Shown: in pieces, positions 52,097 to 52,150 of the stretch
Layout of the letters: every line of letters begins with the position of its first letter
Position numbering within the stretch: position 1 is the first letter of the stretch
Assembly: GCA_021800155.1 (NCBI GenBank)
Contig: JAJYZG010000006.1
Span: forward strand, 1 to 52,150
From: a bacterium
GTDB taxonomy: Bacteria; Patescibacteriota; Saccharimonadia; Saccharimonadales; UBA4665
DNA: 52,150 bases
Direction of reading: 5' to 3'
Made by a program: the position numbers and the translations under genes
Notes under the pieces: model-generated
What the model was told of the DNA's origin: nothing
Databases searched by the model: none
Seen by the model: only the letters and a program-made list of their open reading frames with translations

Positions 52097-52150
52097 ATGA
52101 AGAGAGCTATGAAACACGCCATAATTAAGGAACAGCTGCCGGCCTACCTA
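52097..52150 (+). CDS. Start of a gene cut by the window edge, possibly a transposase
   Basis: From an ATG at 52097 there are 18 codons in an open frame (MKRAMKHAIIKEQLPAYL). The short piece is reminiscent of the N-terminus of integrase-core transposases, which start with a helix ending in a YL pair, but this is weak. No Shine-Dalgarno is visible. If it is a transposase it could be the intact relative of the relic at 15200-15720. Confidence 0.35.
   Translation, partial: MKRAMKHAIIKEQLPAYL

Noticed and set aside
1-52150. CRISPR array, tRNA, rRNA or defence island
   Set aside because: No regularly spaced repeats, no T-arm GGTTCGA-type signatures with cloverleaf context, and no restriction, toxin or cas genes were seen; gene content is housekeeping.

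Overview
The window is a dense, mostly plus-strand block of about 52 kb from a bacterial chromosome with a reduced, streamlined genome. The best guess is a Candidatus Patescibacteria (CPR) member close to Saccharibacteria (TM7). Reasons: small gene versions (a ProRS without its editing insert, a short EF-Ts, a SecA without its zinc tail), divergent SerRS and IleRS active-site motifs, a B12-dependent class II ribonucleotide reductase, a coupled division/ribosome/secretion gene set, and overlapping gene ends. UGA is a normal stop here (yqeY and nrdR end in TGA, and both RF1 and RF2 genes are present), which argues against the UGA=Gly lineages Gracilibacteria and Absconditabacteria. The lineage is inferred, not proven.

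Layout. 1-2400: left-edge fragment of an exported or membrane protein and priA, both minus strand. 2.5-4.8 kb: small winged-helix protein, rpsU, yqeY, adk, map. 5-7.8 kb: ftsA and ftsZ. 8-11.8 kb: nrdR, nrdJ and a thioredoxin-fold protein without the CxxC. 11.9-15 kb: ileS behind a T-box riboswitch. 15.2-15.7 kb: a decayed DDE transposase. 15.9-18.4 kb: rplU, a structured intergenic region, parA and parB. 18.4-23.5 kb: lepB, a membrane protein, an HtrA-type protease, then prmC, prfA and rpmE on the minus strand. 23.7-31.7 kb: a pseudoknotted leader, rpsB, tsf, frr, an RseP-like protease, a CPBP protease, proS, greA, lysS and a zincin. 32-39.3 kb: HAD phosphatase, Cas4/AddB-like nuclease, serS, hpf, secA, M16 peptidase. 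39.3-44.7 kb: prfB, ftsE, ftsX, a PcsB-like CHAP hydrolase and ctpA. 44.9-51.4 kb: pyrG, a receiver-domain protein, rpmA, a Trm11-like methyltransferase, a flippase-like membrane protein, xseA, xseB and a membrane-anchored methyltransferase. 51.5-52.15 kb: a secreted protein and the start of a further gene.

How the genes work together. Three themes are mixed: translation (S2, S21, L21, L27, L31, EF-Ts, RRF, RF1, RF2, PrmC, four aminoacyl-tRNA synthetases, HPF, Map), cell division and segregation (FtsA, FtsZ, ParA, ParB, FtsE, FtsX plus a likely FtsEX-gated cell-wall hydrolase), and the cell envelope (SecA, LepB, HtrA, RseP-like, CPBP, CtpA). dNTP supply (NrdR/NrdJ) and CTP synthesis (PyrG) complete it.

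The most interesting points are RNA-level or motif-level: an ultrashort-stem-I T-box before ileS, a pseudoknotted rpsB leader, a chain of hairpins before parA, several -10 boxes placed so close to start codons that leaderless mRNAs are likely, and changed catalytic or recognition motifs in RF2, IleRS, SerRS, the Trm11-like enzyme and the thioredoxin-fold protein. I did not find a CRISPR array, tRNA, rRNA or a classical defence island.
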